Shown here piece after piece: positions 24,715 through 33,272 of a stretch of DNA of 64,000 bases. The notes beneath the pieces are model-generated. The model did no database searches, had not been told where the DNA came from, and worked only from the letters and a program-made list of their open reading frames with translations. Position 1 is the first letter of the stretch; each line of letters opens with the position of its first letter. The DNA lies in the NCBI RefSeq assembly GCF_014843845.1, contig NZ_JHQS01000131.1, positions 62,001-126,000 of the forward strand, given 5' to 3'. Position numbers and translations under genes: made by a program. This DNA comes from Mesorhizobium amorphae (lineage in GTDB: Bacteria; Pseudomonadota; Alphaproteobacteria; Rhizobiales; Rhizobiaceae).

Positions 24715-25965
24715 TCAGTTGAACCAAAGCGCGAAAGTCAAAAAGCCGGCGCCGCCGAACTGACGCTGGATCTGGTCGAACTCCCCGCCGGTCAGGATCT
24801 TGCCGCTTTCGAGATAGGGAGCGATGGCCGGGCCGGTAAGCGACAGTACGAGGTCGAAGGGTTTCGGCTCGTCGAAGAAGCGCTTCATGTTGATGCCCTT
24901 GTCGGCGATGCGGAAGTGCGGCAGCAGCAACCGGCCTTCGAGCAGGTCCTCGGCCATGGTCAGCGCTGCCAACCAGGCTTGAACCTGTTCCTCGCCGACC
25001 TCGAGGCCGGTGAGCGGGTTGGCGCCCTTCTGCTGCGGGCCGGGCAGCCATTCTCGGTCATTGTCGGTCTCGGCGCGGATCGCCTTCCAGTCCTCGCGCG
25101 ACAGCCGGATCATCTCGAGCAAATGGCGGCGCGCCGCTTGCCGCCGCTCCGGCTCGACCACCTGCCAGTTGATGAGATGCACCAGCGAGATGAAATCGGC
25201 AAAGCGCCATTCGGACGAAAAGATGCTGCCGTTCATGCCGCCGTCGAGCGGAACGAGCGTGGCTTGCAGCGGCAGTTTGGCGCGCGGAAACAGCATGTGG
25301 AACGAGCCGTCGAACATGCTCCTGAAATCATGCGCCAGCCAGAAATCGGCCTGCGCCATCAGGAACTCGGCATAGCCCTGCAGCCAGTAGCCGTCGGCAC
25401 GATCGAAGCGGAAGGTGAGGGCGGGAGCGGCGTTGTCTTGCACACCGCCGCGCGACAGGGCCGCCATGATGGCGACGGCGCTTTCGTCCGGCGCGATCTG
25501 GCCATCCTCGTTGAGATCGATGCCGAGGCGGCCGAGGTCGATGGCCATGCCGATATCCGCATCGGCAGGCACCGAGCCCAGCGTGGCGGCGGATTTCTCC
25601 AGCCGGTCGCGGAAGGCGGTCAGGATAGCGCGGAATTCTTCGTAGGTCAGGGGCTCCGGGTTGGGATTGTCGGGCACGGGGAGCCGCATCAGCGGCAGCA
25701 TGAAGGATTGCGGGCTGTCGAAACCGTGGCGGTGCAGGCCGCCTGCCAGGATCTCCAGCGCGGTGAAGAATTCGCCGGCGCCGGCGGCATAGGCCGACGC
25801 GGGATCACTGGGGGCGGCAGCTTCGAGCGCGGCGAGCGCGCCATCGCGGTCGGCCACGGTCTTGGCCTCGAACAGGGCTGCCGGATCGGGGGCGGCGGCG
25901 CTGGCGGAAGCAAGCGGCAGCAGCAGGATGACGGCGGAGGCCATCAGGCTCGACAATCGCTTCAT
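24715..25965 (-). CDS. secreted protein of unknown function with an EF-hand-like loop
   Basis: The 416-residue protein starts with a signal peptide (MKRLSSLMASAVILLLPLAS, cleavage near SAA). I do not recognise the family. A loop at about 155-170, DLNEDGQIAPDE, has the spacing of a calcium-binding EF-hand. The rest is mostly predicted helix with aromatic-rich segments (YWLQGYAEFLMAQADFWLAH; FSSEWRFADFISLVHLINW). There are no membrane segments beyond the signal, so it is periplasmic or exported. Divergent from the CapA-family gene by 165 bases. The start at 25965 opens directly on the signal peptide; an upstream ATG would add 14 unrelated residues. Confidence 0.82.
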   Translation of the reverse strand: MKRLSSLMASAVILLLPLASASAAAPDPAALFEAKTVADRDGALAALEAAAPSDPASAYAAGAGEFFTALEILAGGLHRHGFDSPQSFMLPLMRLPVPDNPNPEPLTYEEFRAILTAFRDRLEKSAATLGSVPADADIGMAIDLGRLGIDLNEDGQIAPDESAVAIMAALSRGGVQDNAAPALTFRFDRADGYWLQGYAEFLMAQADFWLAHDFRSMFDGSFHMLFPRAKLPLQATLVPLDGGMNGSIFSSEWRFADFISLVHLINWQVVEPERRQAARRHLLEMIRLSREDWKAIRAETDNDREWLPGPQQKGANPLTGLEVGEEQVQAWLAALTMAEDLLEGRLLLPHFRIADKGINMKRFFDEPKPFDLVLSLTGPAIAPYLESGKILTGGEFDQIQRQFGGAGFLTFALWFN

Positions 25966-26130
25966 TTGGGTCCCTCCCGTTGCGATCCTGCCGCAACATA
26001 CACGCATTCGGATCGCCGCGCCTGCCGGTCTTCAACCGCAACGATGCGACGACGCGGGAGCCGACTGCCGACAGACGCGCTTCAACCGATCGGGCAGACA
26101 GTCTACACAAGGCAAACAATTGGGCGCCGC

Positions 26131-27186
26131 GTGTCGAACTATCCGCTTTCCTACAAATTGTCCTGGCTGCCGCGCTTCCTCCGGCCGTCGCTCAGTGGCG
26201 ACGTAGGCGGTTTCGCGCCGGCGGCCGGGATGCTGATCGAACCGCCGCCGGCGCGCATGGTGCGGCTGGCCTTCGTCGGCGATATTTCGGCCGTCGCCAA
26301 TCGCAGTGCACCGGACTGCGATCCGGCGATCAAGGCGTTGCTTGCCTCCGCCGATCTGGTGGTCGGCAATTGCGAAAGCCCCATCGTCGAGCGGCCGAGC
26401 GCGGTGATGGGCACGCGGCTCGGCACGCATCATGCGATGACCGAACGCTTCCTCGCCGAGGCGCTGGCGGCGGTCGGCATTGCGCGCGAAAAGCTCGTTC
26501 TGTCGCTGGCCAACAACCATGTGCTCGACCAGGGCGTCGCGGGTTTCGATGCGACGGTCGAGGCGCTGAAACGGCTTGGCATCCGCAGCATCGGCACGCT
26601 CGCCAAAGGTCCGGTCGAGCGGCTTGCGGTCGGGCCGCTGACCATAGGCTTTGCCGCCTTCACGCTATGGCGCAATGCCGATGCCGAAACGTTCTCGGGC
26701 CGCGTGTCTATGCATGGCGACCCGGCGCTGTGGCCGCCTGCTACGGCCAAGGGCGTCGATCTTGTCTGCGCGGTACCGCATTGGGACTGGGAGTTCCGGC
26801 ATTTTCCGCGCGCCGAAACGCGGGCGCTGGCCAGGCAGTTGGCCGGGCACGGCGTCGGGCTGATCGCCGGGCACCACGCCCATGTCGTGCAGCCGGTCGA
26901 GCGGGTCGGCGACACGCTTGTCGCCTACGGGCTTGGCGACTTTCTCGGTACCGCCTTTGCGCGCCAGCCATGGCCGGGCCGTATTGGCTCCATCTTCACC
27001 GTCGATGTCAGCGCCGACCTTGGCATGCGTGGCAAGATCGCCGCCTATCGAATGCATCCGTTCATGCGGCTGCGCGCCAGCGACCATGAGCGGCTGGTTC
27101 CGGTTAAGGCGCTGGCGGGTGGCATCCGCGACAAGGTCGACGCCCGGCTGAAGGCGATTTTTGGCGAGCAATTCGCAAGCGTGTGA
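26131..27186 (+). CDS. CapA-family metallophosphatase-like protein
   Basis: The 351-residue protein matches the CapA/PgsA family used in poly-gamma-glutamate capsule synthesis, which has a calcineurin-like fold. Motifs in order: FVGDISAVANRS, VGNCESPIV, LANNHVLDQG, AVPHWDWEF, and IAGHHAHVVQPVE. The typical signal/membrane anchor is absent or short, and no capBC genes are nearby, so capsule synthesis is doubtful; many rhizobial members occur alone. The start is uncertain: a GTG at 26131 gives a protein that begins just before the domain. The last four bases overlap an in-frame GTG of the next gene, and the two are probably cotranscribed. Confidence 0.82.
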   Translation: MSNYPLSYKLSWLPRFLRPSLSGDVGGFAPAAGMLIEPPPARMVRLAFVGDISAVANRSAPDCDPAIKALLASADLVVGNCESPIVERPSAVMGTRLGTHHAMTERFLAEALAAVGIAREKLVLSLANNHVLDQGVAGFDATVEALKRLGIRSIGTLAKGPVERLAVGPLTIGFAAFTLWRNADAETFSGRVSMHGDPALWPPATAKGVDLVCAVPHWDWEFRHFPRAETRALARQLAGHGVGLIAGHHAHVVQPVERVGDTLVAYGLGDFLGTAFARQPWPGRIGSIFTVDVSADLGMRGKIAAYRMHPFMRLRASDHERLVPVKALAGGIRDKVDARLKAIFGEQFASV

Positions 27187-27257
27187 AAGCCGCAGGCTGG
27201 CGACTTTCCGGCAAAAGCGGTTATCATGCGACAGAGGCTGGCTTGCGGGGGGTGGCG

Positions 27258-28226
27258 GTGGAAACAACGGATTTCATGCCGAGCGAGGTGGTGATCGCCG
27301 GCATCAGGAAGGATATCGAGGACTATGAGGCCAGGCGGGCGTCGGCCTACCGGCAGGTGCGCTGGCGGGTGCCGGTGTTCATCGGCCTGGTGGTGGTCTT
27401 CATGGTGCTCGTCGCCTGGCTCTTCAACAAGGTCGCCGACCCCTACGAGCAATGGTTCTCGACTCCGCACGTGTTCCTTTATTTCGGCAGTTTCGTTGCG
27501 GCGCTGCTGCTTTACTTCCAGGCGGTGAAGCCAGCGACCAGATTGCAGCAATCCTTCCGCGAGACGCTGCTGCCGATGATCTTCGGCTTCATCCAGGACA
27601 TACGATACCAGCATGGCGTTCCCCCGAATTCCTTCGACCGGCTGCCACGCGAGACGGTTGGCCCCTTCAACCGGCAATCATTCGACGATGTCTTTTCCGG
27701 CCGCTACGAGGGGTTTGCGTTCGAGCTTTATGAGGCGGAGCTACGCGAAGGGACCGGCAAGGGTTCGTCGACGGCATTCAGAGGCGTCATCGTCGCCTTC
27801 GAGACGATCACACCATTCCCGGGCACGCTGGTGGCGACGCGCCGGGCCAATGTGGTCGTCGGCTTTTTCCGCGGCATGTTCGCCAGCAGGATGGAAGAGC
27901 TGTCCTCCGGCGTTTCGGAACTCGATGCCGCCTACGAATTCCGCACCGACAATGTCGAAGCGGCGCGGCCGCTGGTGAGCGGCCGGCTGGCGCAGGCGCT
28001 GAAATGGCTCGGTGAAACCTGGCCCGACGATCCGGCGCGCGTGGCGCTCGATGGCAGCGACGGGTTCCTGCTGCTGCCGCAGCCGAAGGACTTCTTCGAG
28101 CTGCCCGATATTTCGGTGCCGCTCGACTACCAGACCCATGTCGCGCCGATGATTGCGGATATGGGCGCGATGCTGGCGACGGCGGCACTGGTGCGCAAGA
28201 TCGGCGCGAAGGACGAGCAGGGTTAG
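27258..28226 (+). CDS. DUF3137 domain membrane protein
   Basis: About 322 residues from a GTG at 27258 (behind GGGGGG; an ATG at 27276 is possible). Two transmembrane segments lie at about 37-56 and 71-89, in the order VFIGLVVVFMVLVAWLF and VFLYFGSFVAALLLYF. The remaining 230 residues are a cytoplasmic domain of the DUF3137 type, with FDDVFSGRYEGFAFELYEAE and GVIVAFETITPFPGTLV. No catalytic motif is known for this family. Expressed with the CapA-family gene, judging by the overlap and same strand, and convergent with the DUF2314 gene. Confidence 0.82.
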   Translation: METTDFMPSEVVIAGIRKDIEDYEARRASAYRQVRWRVPVFIGLVVVFMVLVAWLFNKVADPYEQWFSTPHVFLYFGSFVAALLLYFQAVKPATRLQQSFRETLLPMIFGFIQDIRYQHGVPPNSFDRLPRETVGPFNRQSFDDVFSGRYEGFAFELYEAELREGTGKGSSTAFRGVIVAFETITPFPGTLVATRRANVVVGFFRGMFASRMEELSSGVSELDAAYEFRTDNVEAARPLVSGRLAQALKWLGETWPDDPARVALDGSDGFLLLPQPKDFFELPDISVPLDYQTHVAPMIADMGAMLATAALVRKIGAKDEQG

Positions 28227-28242
28227 AAAGGCAGGCGCGCGA

Positions 28243-28737
28243 TCAGCAGTCGAAGCGGCAATTGCTTCGTACATAGTCCGCGTCCTGCTTGGACATCTTC
28301 TTCAGCATCACGCAAACGGTAAAGCTGCCGACCTGATGGCCGTTCCTGGTGTAGCCCCAGTCGGAAATATCGTCGCGGGAAAATTTGATATACTGGCCGT
28401 TCACGACATTTTGGACCAGTTTCGGCTCGTTCGCCAATACGCCAGCAAAGCCGGTAGCGGTCCGCTCGAAAGGGATGACCCAGAAATACTCCGTCGCATT
28501 TCCGTCGACGATCATGACCTTCAACTTGAAGTCGTCGGTTCCCGGCGGCGGAGCTTGGGATAAAACCAGGAAGTCGTCCAGGCTGGATCGGGCCTGCGCA
28601 ATCGCCGCCGTCATCTCCGGATCATCCCGAGCCACCATCACGATCTTGTCGTCGCCTTGATCGGCGCTTTGCGCTCGAACAGACGCGGGGACAAACGCCA
28701 GCATCAGGGACAGCATGGCGTGGGCTGGAAACTTCAT
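28243..28737 (-). CDS. secreted DUF2314 domain protein
   Basis: The 164-residue protein starts with a signal peptide (MKFPAHAMLSLMLAFVPASV, cleavage near RAQ) and has a DUF2314 core: DFKLKVMIVDGNATEYFWV, then GFAGVLANEP and VNGQYIKFSRDDISDWGYTR. A C-terminal Cys pair (SNCRFDC) may be disulphide-linked in the periplasm. DUF2314 domains occur in several phage and toxin-immunity-like contexts, but nothing around this gene suggests that. Function unknown. The reading frame is well supported and converges with the DUF3137 gene with a gap of 16 bases. Confidence 0.85.
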   Translation of the reverse strand: MKFPAHAMLSLMLAFVPASVRAQSADQGDDKIVMVARDDPEMTAAIAQARSSLDDFLVLSQAPPPGTDDFKLKVMIVDGNATEYFWVIPFERTATGFAGVLANEPKLVQNVVNGQYIKFSRDDISDWGYTRNGHQVGSFTVCVMLKKMSKQDADYVRSNCRFDC

Positions 28738-28790
28738 GGCACGGCCCCTCACGAGAATGGCCGGCATCATCATGCATCAAATTCGGATTT

Positions 28791-29090
28791 TCAACCGAAG
28801 CGCAGCTTCATGCCGAGGATGGCGATTACGAACAGGAAGGTGACGCCATTGGCGAGGATGACCGGCCAGGAGCCGATCAACAGGCCGTAGAGCGTCCACA
28901 GTAAAACGCCGGTGGCGATCGAGCCGGTGGCGAACAGCGAGATGTCGCCGGCGCGGCGCTCGCGCGCCACCTTGGCGACCTGCTGAATCCAGCCAAGCGT
29001 GGTGATGAGCGCGGCCAGCGCGCCGATAATTTCGATCGTGGGATGCAAGATGGCGACTTTCGAAGAGGTACGGATTGTGCGGTGCACCAT
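28791..29090 (-). CDS. SemiSWEET-type small sugar transporter
   Basis: The 99-residue protein has three hydrophobic helices: IEIIGALAALITTLGWI, LFATGSIATGVLLWTLYGLL and WPVILANGVTFLFVIAILG, the triple-helix bundle of bacterial SemiSWEETs, which transport sugars as dimers. The usual PQ motif of helix 1 is altered (LGWIQQ rather than PQ at the expected place), which should affect the hinge. The ATG at 29090 has no convincing ribosome site, so the start could lie slightly elsewhere. Lies 53 bases downstream of the next gene's region on the same strand and is not obviously in an operon. Confidence 0.78.
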   Translation of the reverse strand: MVHRTIRTSSKVAILHPTIEIIGALAALITTLGWIQQVAKVARERRAGDISLFATGSIATGVLLWTLYGLLIGSWPVILANGVTFLFVIAILGMKLRFG

Positions 29091-29358
29091 ATGCCAGACC
29101 GGTCGAACCCTGGGAAGCAGCCAGTTTCGGCTGGCCCAAAGAACAGACCAATCCGGGGCGATCGCATCGCGGATCAACTCCAGGCTACCGGTTCTGGACC
29201 AAGCGGTCCGTGTTCCAAGGACGGGTGAGGGCACGCCGTTTCGGCAACGGCCTATGGTTTTCGCGAGGCGGCCACGCTATCCGTCACGAGGGGATGTTAT
29301 GTGGTTGAACGAAAATGAAGGCGCTTAGCCAAACCGCTTGAAGAGAAGAGGACAAGCC

Positions 29359-29985
29359 ATGCGAACGAGACTTGCGGCTGCAGCGCTTGCCGTGATCGTG
29401 TCTTGCGCCGGGCTGGCCCGCGCCGATGACCTGAAAGCCTTCAAGCTGACGATCGATGGCGTGGTGGTCGACATCGACCCCGGCGAGGACGTGGACGTGA
29501 CCTTGCCAGGCGGCAAGACGAGCAAGGTGCGGACCGACCGTAATGACTTCGCCACCTTCTCCGGCGCCACTTTTTCCTTCGTTCATCCAAGCAACATTTC
29601 GATCACCAAGAGCGATCTCAGCGACAGCATCACGCAGTATCTCATGGCCTCGGCCCTCGGCACGATCGTCTTGGTGCAGGAATATGACCAGATGAACCCG
29701 GTGTCTCTCAACCAGCTGATGCTGCATGAGATGACGAGGGAATCCGTTCAGGCGGGCGGAACTCTGACGCAGGAACCGACGACCCGCAAGCTCGCCGACG
29801 GCAAGGAACTGACCGGCGTCAAGGCCACCGTGAAGACACGCACCGACAGCGCCGACTTTGAGATCGTCGGCTTTGGCCTTGCCGATCAGGGGCTGCTGTT
29901 CATCACACGAATAGGCGATCAGGACGTTGCAACCGAAAAGCCGCTGATCGACAAGTTCTGGGAGAACCTCAAGGTCAAGCTGTAG
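29359..29985 (+). CDS. secreted protein of unknown function
   Basis: A 208-residue protein beginning with a signal peptide (MRTRLAAAALAVIVSCAGLA, cleavage after ARA). The mature part is beta-rich, with FKLTIDGVVVDIDPGEDVDV, then SATFSFVHPSNISITKSDLS and two segments with ELTGVKATVKTRT and GFGLADQGLLFITRIG. I recognise no named family; similar small rhizobial periplasmic proteins exist. The ATG at 29359 follows GAGAAGAGG; the alternative start 7 codons upstream is a TTG without a better site. Converges with the gene at 29992-30507, 6 bases apart. Confidence 0.8.
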   Translation: MRTRLAAAALAVIVSCAGLARADDLKAFKLTIDGVVVDIDPGEDVDVTLPGGKTSKVRTDRNDFATFSGATFSFVHPSNISITKSDLSDSITQYLMASALGTIVLVQEYDQMNPVSLNQLMLHEMTRESVQAGGTLTQEPTTRKLADGKELTGVKATVKTRTDSADFEIVGFGLADQGLLFITRIGDQDVATEKPLIDKFWENLKVKL

Positions 29986-29991
29986 GAAGGA

Positions 29992-30507
29992 CTACAGTCC
30001 GCTCGGCATCATCCCCGCCAGCCAGTTTGCCGATCGCTTCGCCACGTCGACGGTCGCGGATGCGGCGCGGCTGAGATCGGTCTTGACCACGGCGTAGCCG
30101 GCCTTGGTGCGGTAGAGCACGGCGCGGCCGCCATCGACCGCCGCTTCATAGGCGACGGGCCTTGCGGCTTCCGTTTCCATCGCCGTCGCCGGCGACCCGA
30201 CGGGAATGCTCGGCCTGTGACTGAGTTCAGGCGGCAGCGGGTCGCTCGCGGCTTGCCTCGGCGTCGTCAACTCGGGCCCTGAGGCTATCGCCGCCAACTC
30301 GGAGGACGGTACCGAACCCTTGGTGCGGCAAATGCCCGAGACCAGCGGATAGTTGAAATTCTTCTGGTGCAGCATCTGGCTTTTCATCGCCGCCTCGCAG
30401 TCGGCGATGGTCGCCCACTTGGCCGGCGTCTCGCCGATATATTCGCAAAGCTTGGCGTCGCAGTCGCAGCCGACGATGGTCATGGCGACAAGGGCGGTCT
30501 TGATCAC
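29992..30507 (-). CDS. small Cys-containing exported protein of unknown function
   Basis: A 171-residue protein starting at a GTG behind AAAGGGAAG. The N-terminal part has a short hydrophobic segment (VIKTALVAMTIVGCDCDAKL) that could be a signal or lipobox-like region, with Cys pairs at CDCDAKLC and later DCEAAM and GICRTKG. The middle is Pro-rich and the C-terminal third is predicted helix (SRAASATVDVAKRSANWLAG). Not assigned to any family. Position: convergent with the secreted protein gene, and 800 bases from the next gene on the right. Confidence 0.68.
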   Translation of the reverse strand: MIKTALVAMTIVGCDCDAKLCEYIGETPAKWATIADCEAAMKSQMLHQKNFNYPLVSGICRTKGSVPSSELAAIASGPELTTPRQAASDPLPPELSHRPSIPVGSPATAMETEAARPVAYEAAVDGGRAVLYRTKAGYAVVKTDLSRAASATVDVAKRSANWLAGMMPSGL

Positions 30508-31323
30508 GGTCTTCCCTTTATGTTGCCTCCCCCACCAGCACCAATCGCTGCGGAACAAGGCGGGATTTGGCCGCGATTGTGAAATGTGCGTGACGGAATG
30601 TTTCTAAGATGCCGGCTGTGACCGAAAAACGTCAGCAATCGTAGACGGGCGTGAAATCCGCGTAGAGCCAGGAGCCAAAAAACAGTCGGCGCTGGGATTT
30701 CTCCCAGCGCCTCCCTGTCAGATCAGGACACGGTCACGGCAGCAACTTCCGCAAAGTCATCGCGCCAAGCCGGCCTTGATTTTGACGGTCCTGCCAGTCA
30801 CCACCCGAGGGCAGTGTCCGTTCCGGACCACGCCGATCTCCACCCTTGCGAGCTTCGCCCAGCGTGCCATCGAAGGTTTCCGTCCTTCATGGCAGCATCG
30901 GTCCGCCGTCGGCGTTCGCACGCTTTCCGCGGCCCCGTAGGTCTCGGCTTCCGTCCCTCTAGCAGGCAAGCCTGCTATCGCTCAGGGCCGTACGGGCCTC
31001 AGGAAATCCGCCTTTTCGCTTTGCCTTTCGGCTTGACGATCGGTAGCCGCCTGAGATGGGTTGAACGTACGCCGGGTAAGTGTCCGGGGGAACCGCCCTG
31101 GGCCTGTGGATAGCGGGATTATCGGGGACCAAGCGCGGCGGCGAAGCATTTTCTCGATGGATCGCCGTGATCGGCGAAATGCGGTGACCCGGCCTTGTTT
31201 TGCCCTGATCGCGCGTCGCTGGACATTCGGCGCTTGCTCCGCAAGGCAGCGCGGGCTTCAATGCCGGCAAAGTAGTCGAGACGCAAGCACTGAAGCGTCT
31301 CCGATGGCCTTTGGGGAGGTTGC
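30508..31323. other. gene-free stretch ending in a strong minus-strand terminator
   Basis: These 816 bases hold no gene I can support. In the minus orientation three competing short frames (for instance MARWAKLARVEIGVVRNGH... from 30867) run over the same bases, and each ends within about 60 bases before the terminator at 30677-30711. That suggests a transcript, perhaps a structured RNA, reading leftward through roughly 31000-30680. The right end holds the promoter for the lipid kinase gene. Confidence 0.5.
30677..30711 (-). terminator. strong intrinsic terminator (minus strand)
   Basis: A perfect 10-bp stem (GGCGCTGGGA / TCCCAGCGCC) with a four-base loop is followed on the minus strand by GACTGTTTTTT. 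No annotated gene ends here, so it marks a leftward transcript from the gene-free stretch. Confidence 0.88.
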
Positions 31324-32262
31324 TTGAAAGTCGGGGTGGTTCTCAATCCGATTGCCGGCGGCGGCAGGCTGAAGCGGCATTGGGCGGAGGTCGCGGCATC
31401 GCTGAAAAAGCATTTCGGCGATTTCGAGCTGCGCGAAACCCAGGCCGAGGGCGATGCCGAAAGGCTGGCGCTCGACCTCGCCGCCAGCGGCTTCGATCTG
31501 GTGATCGCGGCTGGCGGCGACGGCACCGCCAGCGAGGTCGCCGATGGCCTGTTGCAGGCGTTCGACGAAACCGGCCGCACGACCGAGCTTGGCCTGCTGC
31601 CCTGCGGCACCGGCATCGATTTCGCCCGCGGGCTCGGCCTGCCGCGCGAGATCGATGCGACGCTCAGGCAGATTGCCGAGGCCAAGCCGCGCAAGGTCGA
31701 TGCCGGGCGCATCTGCTACATCGACGATCATGGCGCGCTGGCCAGCCGCCATTTCATCAACATCGCCAGCCTCGGCATGTCGGGCGCTACCGACCGCGCG
31801 GTCAACGCCGACAAGCGCAAGGGCAGGGTCTCGGCCAAGGCGCTGTTTTTCTGGCGCACCGTGGTGGAGTTCGTCCGCTATCGGTTCCAGGATGTCAGGA
31901 TCACCGTCGACGATGGCACTCCGGTCGAGGCGCGCATGGCGCTGGTGGCGGTGGCCAATGGCAAGTTCTTCGGCGGCGGCATGATGATCGCGCCGGATGC
32001 CGAACTGGACGATGCGCAGTTCGACATCGTCATCCTGCGGGCGGCGAGCAAGCTGCAGCTGATCCGGGATATCAGGCTGCTCTATGGCGGGCGGCACCGC
32101 AACCATCCGGCAATTACCATTCTGCGCGGCAGGAAAGTGGTTGTGGAGCCGCTCGGCGATGTGGAAAAGAACGGCGCGCTGGTCGACATCGACGGCGAGT
32201 CGCCTGGGCGCATCCCCGCTACCTTCGAGATCCTGCCCGGCGCGCTGACCTTAAGGTATTGA
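31324..32262 (+). CDS. YegS/DGK-type lipid kinase
   Basis: A 312-residue protein of the diacylglycerol/sphingosine-kinase superfamily. The nucleotide-binding motif is AAGGDGTASEVADGL near 58, with LLPCGTGIDFARGLGLPRE after it; a third motif is VDIDGE near the C-terminus. YegS-like enzymes phosphorylate lipid alcohols such as phosphatidylglycerol or diacylglycerol, recycling lipids in the inner leaflet. The start is a TTG preceded by GGGGAGG. Nothing around it suggests a dedicated pathway. Confidence 0.9.
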   Translation: MKVGVVLNPIAGGGRLKRHWAEVAASLKKHFGDFELRETQAEGDAERLALDLAASGFDLVIAAGGDGTASEVADGLLQAFDETGRTTELGLLPCGTGIDFARGLGLPREIDATLRQIAEAKPRKVDAGRICYIDDHGALASRHFINIASLGMSGATDRAVNADKRKGRVSAKALFFWRTVVEFVRYRFQDVRITVDDGTPVEARMALVAVANGKFFGGGMMIAPDAELDDAQFDIVILRAASKLQLIRDIRLLYGGRHRNHPAITILRGRKVVVEPLGDVEKNGALVDIDGESPGRIPATFEILPGALTLRY

Positions 32263-32354
32263 GTCAGGCGGCTAAGGAATTGATTCAGGCCGTTGCGGGT
32301 ATGAATCCGGCGACCCGCTCAATGCTCTGAAATCGCTTGCAAAAATTGGCCGCC

Positions 32355-33272
32355 TCAGATTTCCCGCTTTGCGGGAAAACCGGGGGCACGCAGCTCGGTG
32401 CCCACCGCATCCTCGAGCAGTTTGACGATCTGGGTCGACCAGGCGGTGCCGCCATAGGCTTGCTTGCCCTGTTCGAAAATCGCGTTGACACGGGCCGCGA
32501 GATCGAGCGGCACGCCCAATGTCTCGCCCATGTCGAGCGCGAAGCCGAGGTCCTTCAGCGCCAGGTCCATGGTGAAGCCGATGTCGTAGGAGCCGTTAAG
32601 CACCAGCTGGCTTTCGGTCTCGTGGACGAAGCTGTTGCCGGAGGAAGCGACGATGGCGTGATAGGACTGGGCAAGGTCGAGCCCGCCCTGCTTGGCCAAC
32701 ATTAACGCCTCGCCGGCGGCGACGAGATGGATGAAGGCCAGCATGTTGGTGATGACCTTGATGACTGCCGCCGAGCCGATCGGCCCCATCAGAAACGACT
32801 TCGCGCACATCGCCTCGATGGCCGGTCGGTGGCGCGCGTAGAGTGCCGGATCGCCGCCGACCAGCGCAGTGATCTTGCCGACGGCGGCCAGATGCACGCC
32901 GCCGGTGACCGGGCACTCCAGCGTCTCGACGCCTTTTGCCGAAGCGAGCGCGGCCAGGCGCACGATCTCGTCGCGACCATTGGTCGACATCTCGATCCAG
33001 GTACCGCCTTTGGGCAGGCCTTCGAGCAATCCGTCGGAACCCGCCAGCACTGCTTCACTGACCTTGGGCGAGGGCAGGCATGTGATGGCGTTGCCGGCGC
33101 GAGCGGCGGCCTCTGCGGGGCTCTTGGCAGCAACGGCGCCGAGGGTCACGAGGCGCTCGACGGCGGCCGGATCGTGGTCGAAGACGGTGACGGCGAAGCC
33201 GTTGCGCAGAAGGCTGGCGGCAAGGTTGCCGCCGAGATGGCCGAGGCCGATGAAGGCGTAGCTTTCGTTCAC
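32355..33272 (-). CDS. 3-hydroxyisobutyrate dehydrogenase-like NAD(P)-dependent oxidoreductase
   Basis: A 305-residue beta-hydroxyacid dehydrogenase: Rossmann motif FIGLGHLGGNLAASLL near the start, substrate-binding CPVTGGVHLAA near 120, and the catalytic Lys in SAAVIKVITNML. The substrate group is uncertain; family members oxidise 3-hydroxyisobutyrate, tartronate semialdehyde or 6-phosphogluconate. Starts at a GTG that overlaps the preceding enolase-superfamily stop (GTGA). Third gene of a coupled three-gene operon (GMC oxidoreductase, then enolase-superfamily, then this), so it probably works on a product of the other two enzymes. Confidence 0.88.
   Translation of the reverse strand: MNESYAFIGLGHLGGNLAASLLRNGFAVTVFDHDPAAVERLVTLGAVAAKSPAEAAARAGNAITCLPSPKVSEAVLAGSDGLLEGLPKGGTWIEMSTNGRDEIVRLAALASAKGVETLECPVTGGVHLAAVGKITALVGGDPALYARHRPAIEAMCAKSFLMGPIGSAAVIKVITNMLAFIHLVAAGEALMLAKQGGLDLAQSYHAIVASSGNSFVHETESQLVLNGSYDIGFTMDLALKDLGFALDMGETLGVPLDLAARVNAIFEQGKQAYGGTAWSTQIVKLLEDAVGTELRAPGFPAKREI

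Noticed and set aside
24697..26130. Long plus-strand extension upstream of the CapA-family gene
   Set aside because: It overlaps the secreted protein gene on the other strand and shows shadow composition; the CapA domain begins after 26131.
30757..30867. Short minus-strand frame MARWAKLARVEIGVVRNGH
   Set aside because: It competes with two other frames over the same bases and has no clear ribosome site, so I treated the region as a possible RNA rather than a gene.
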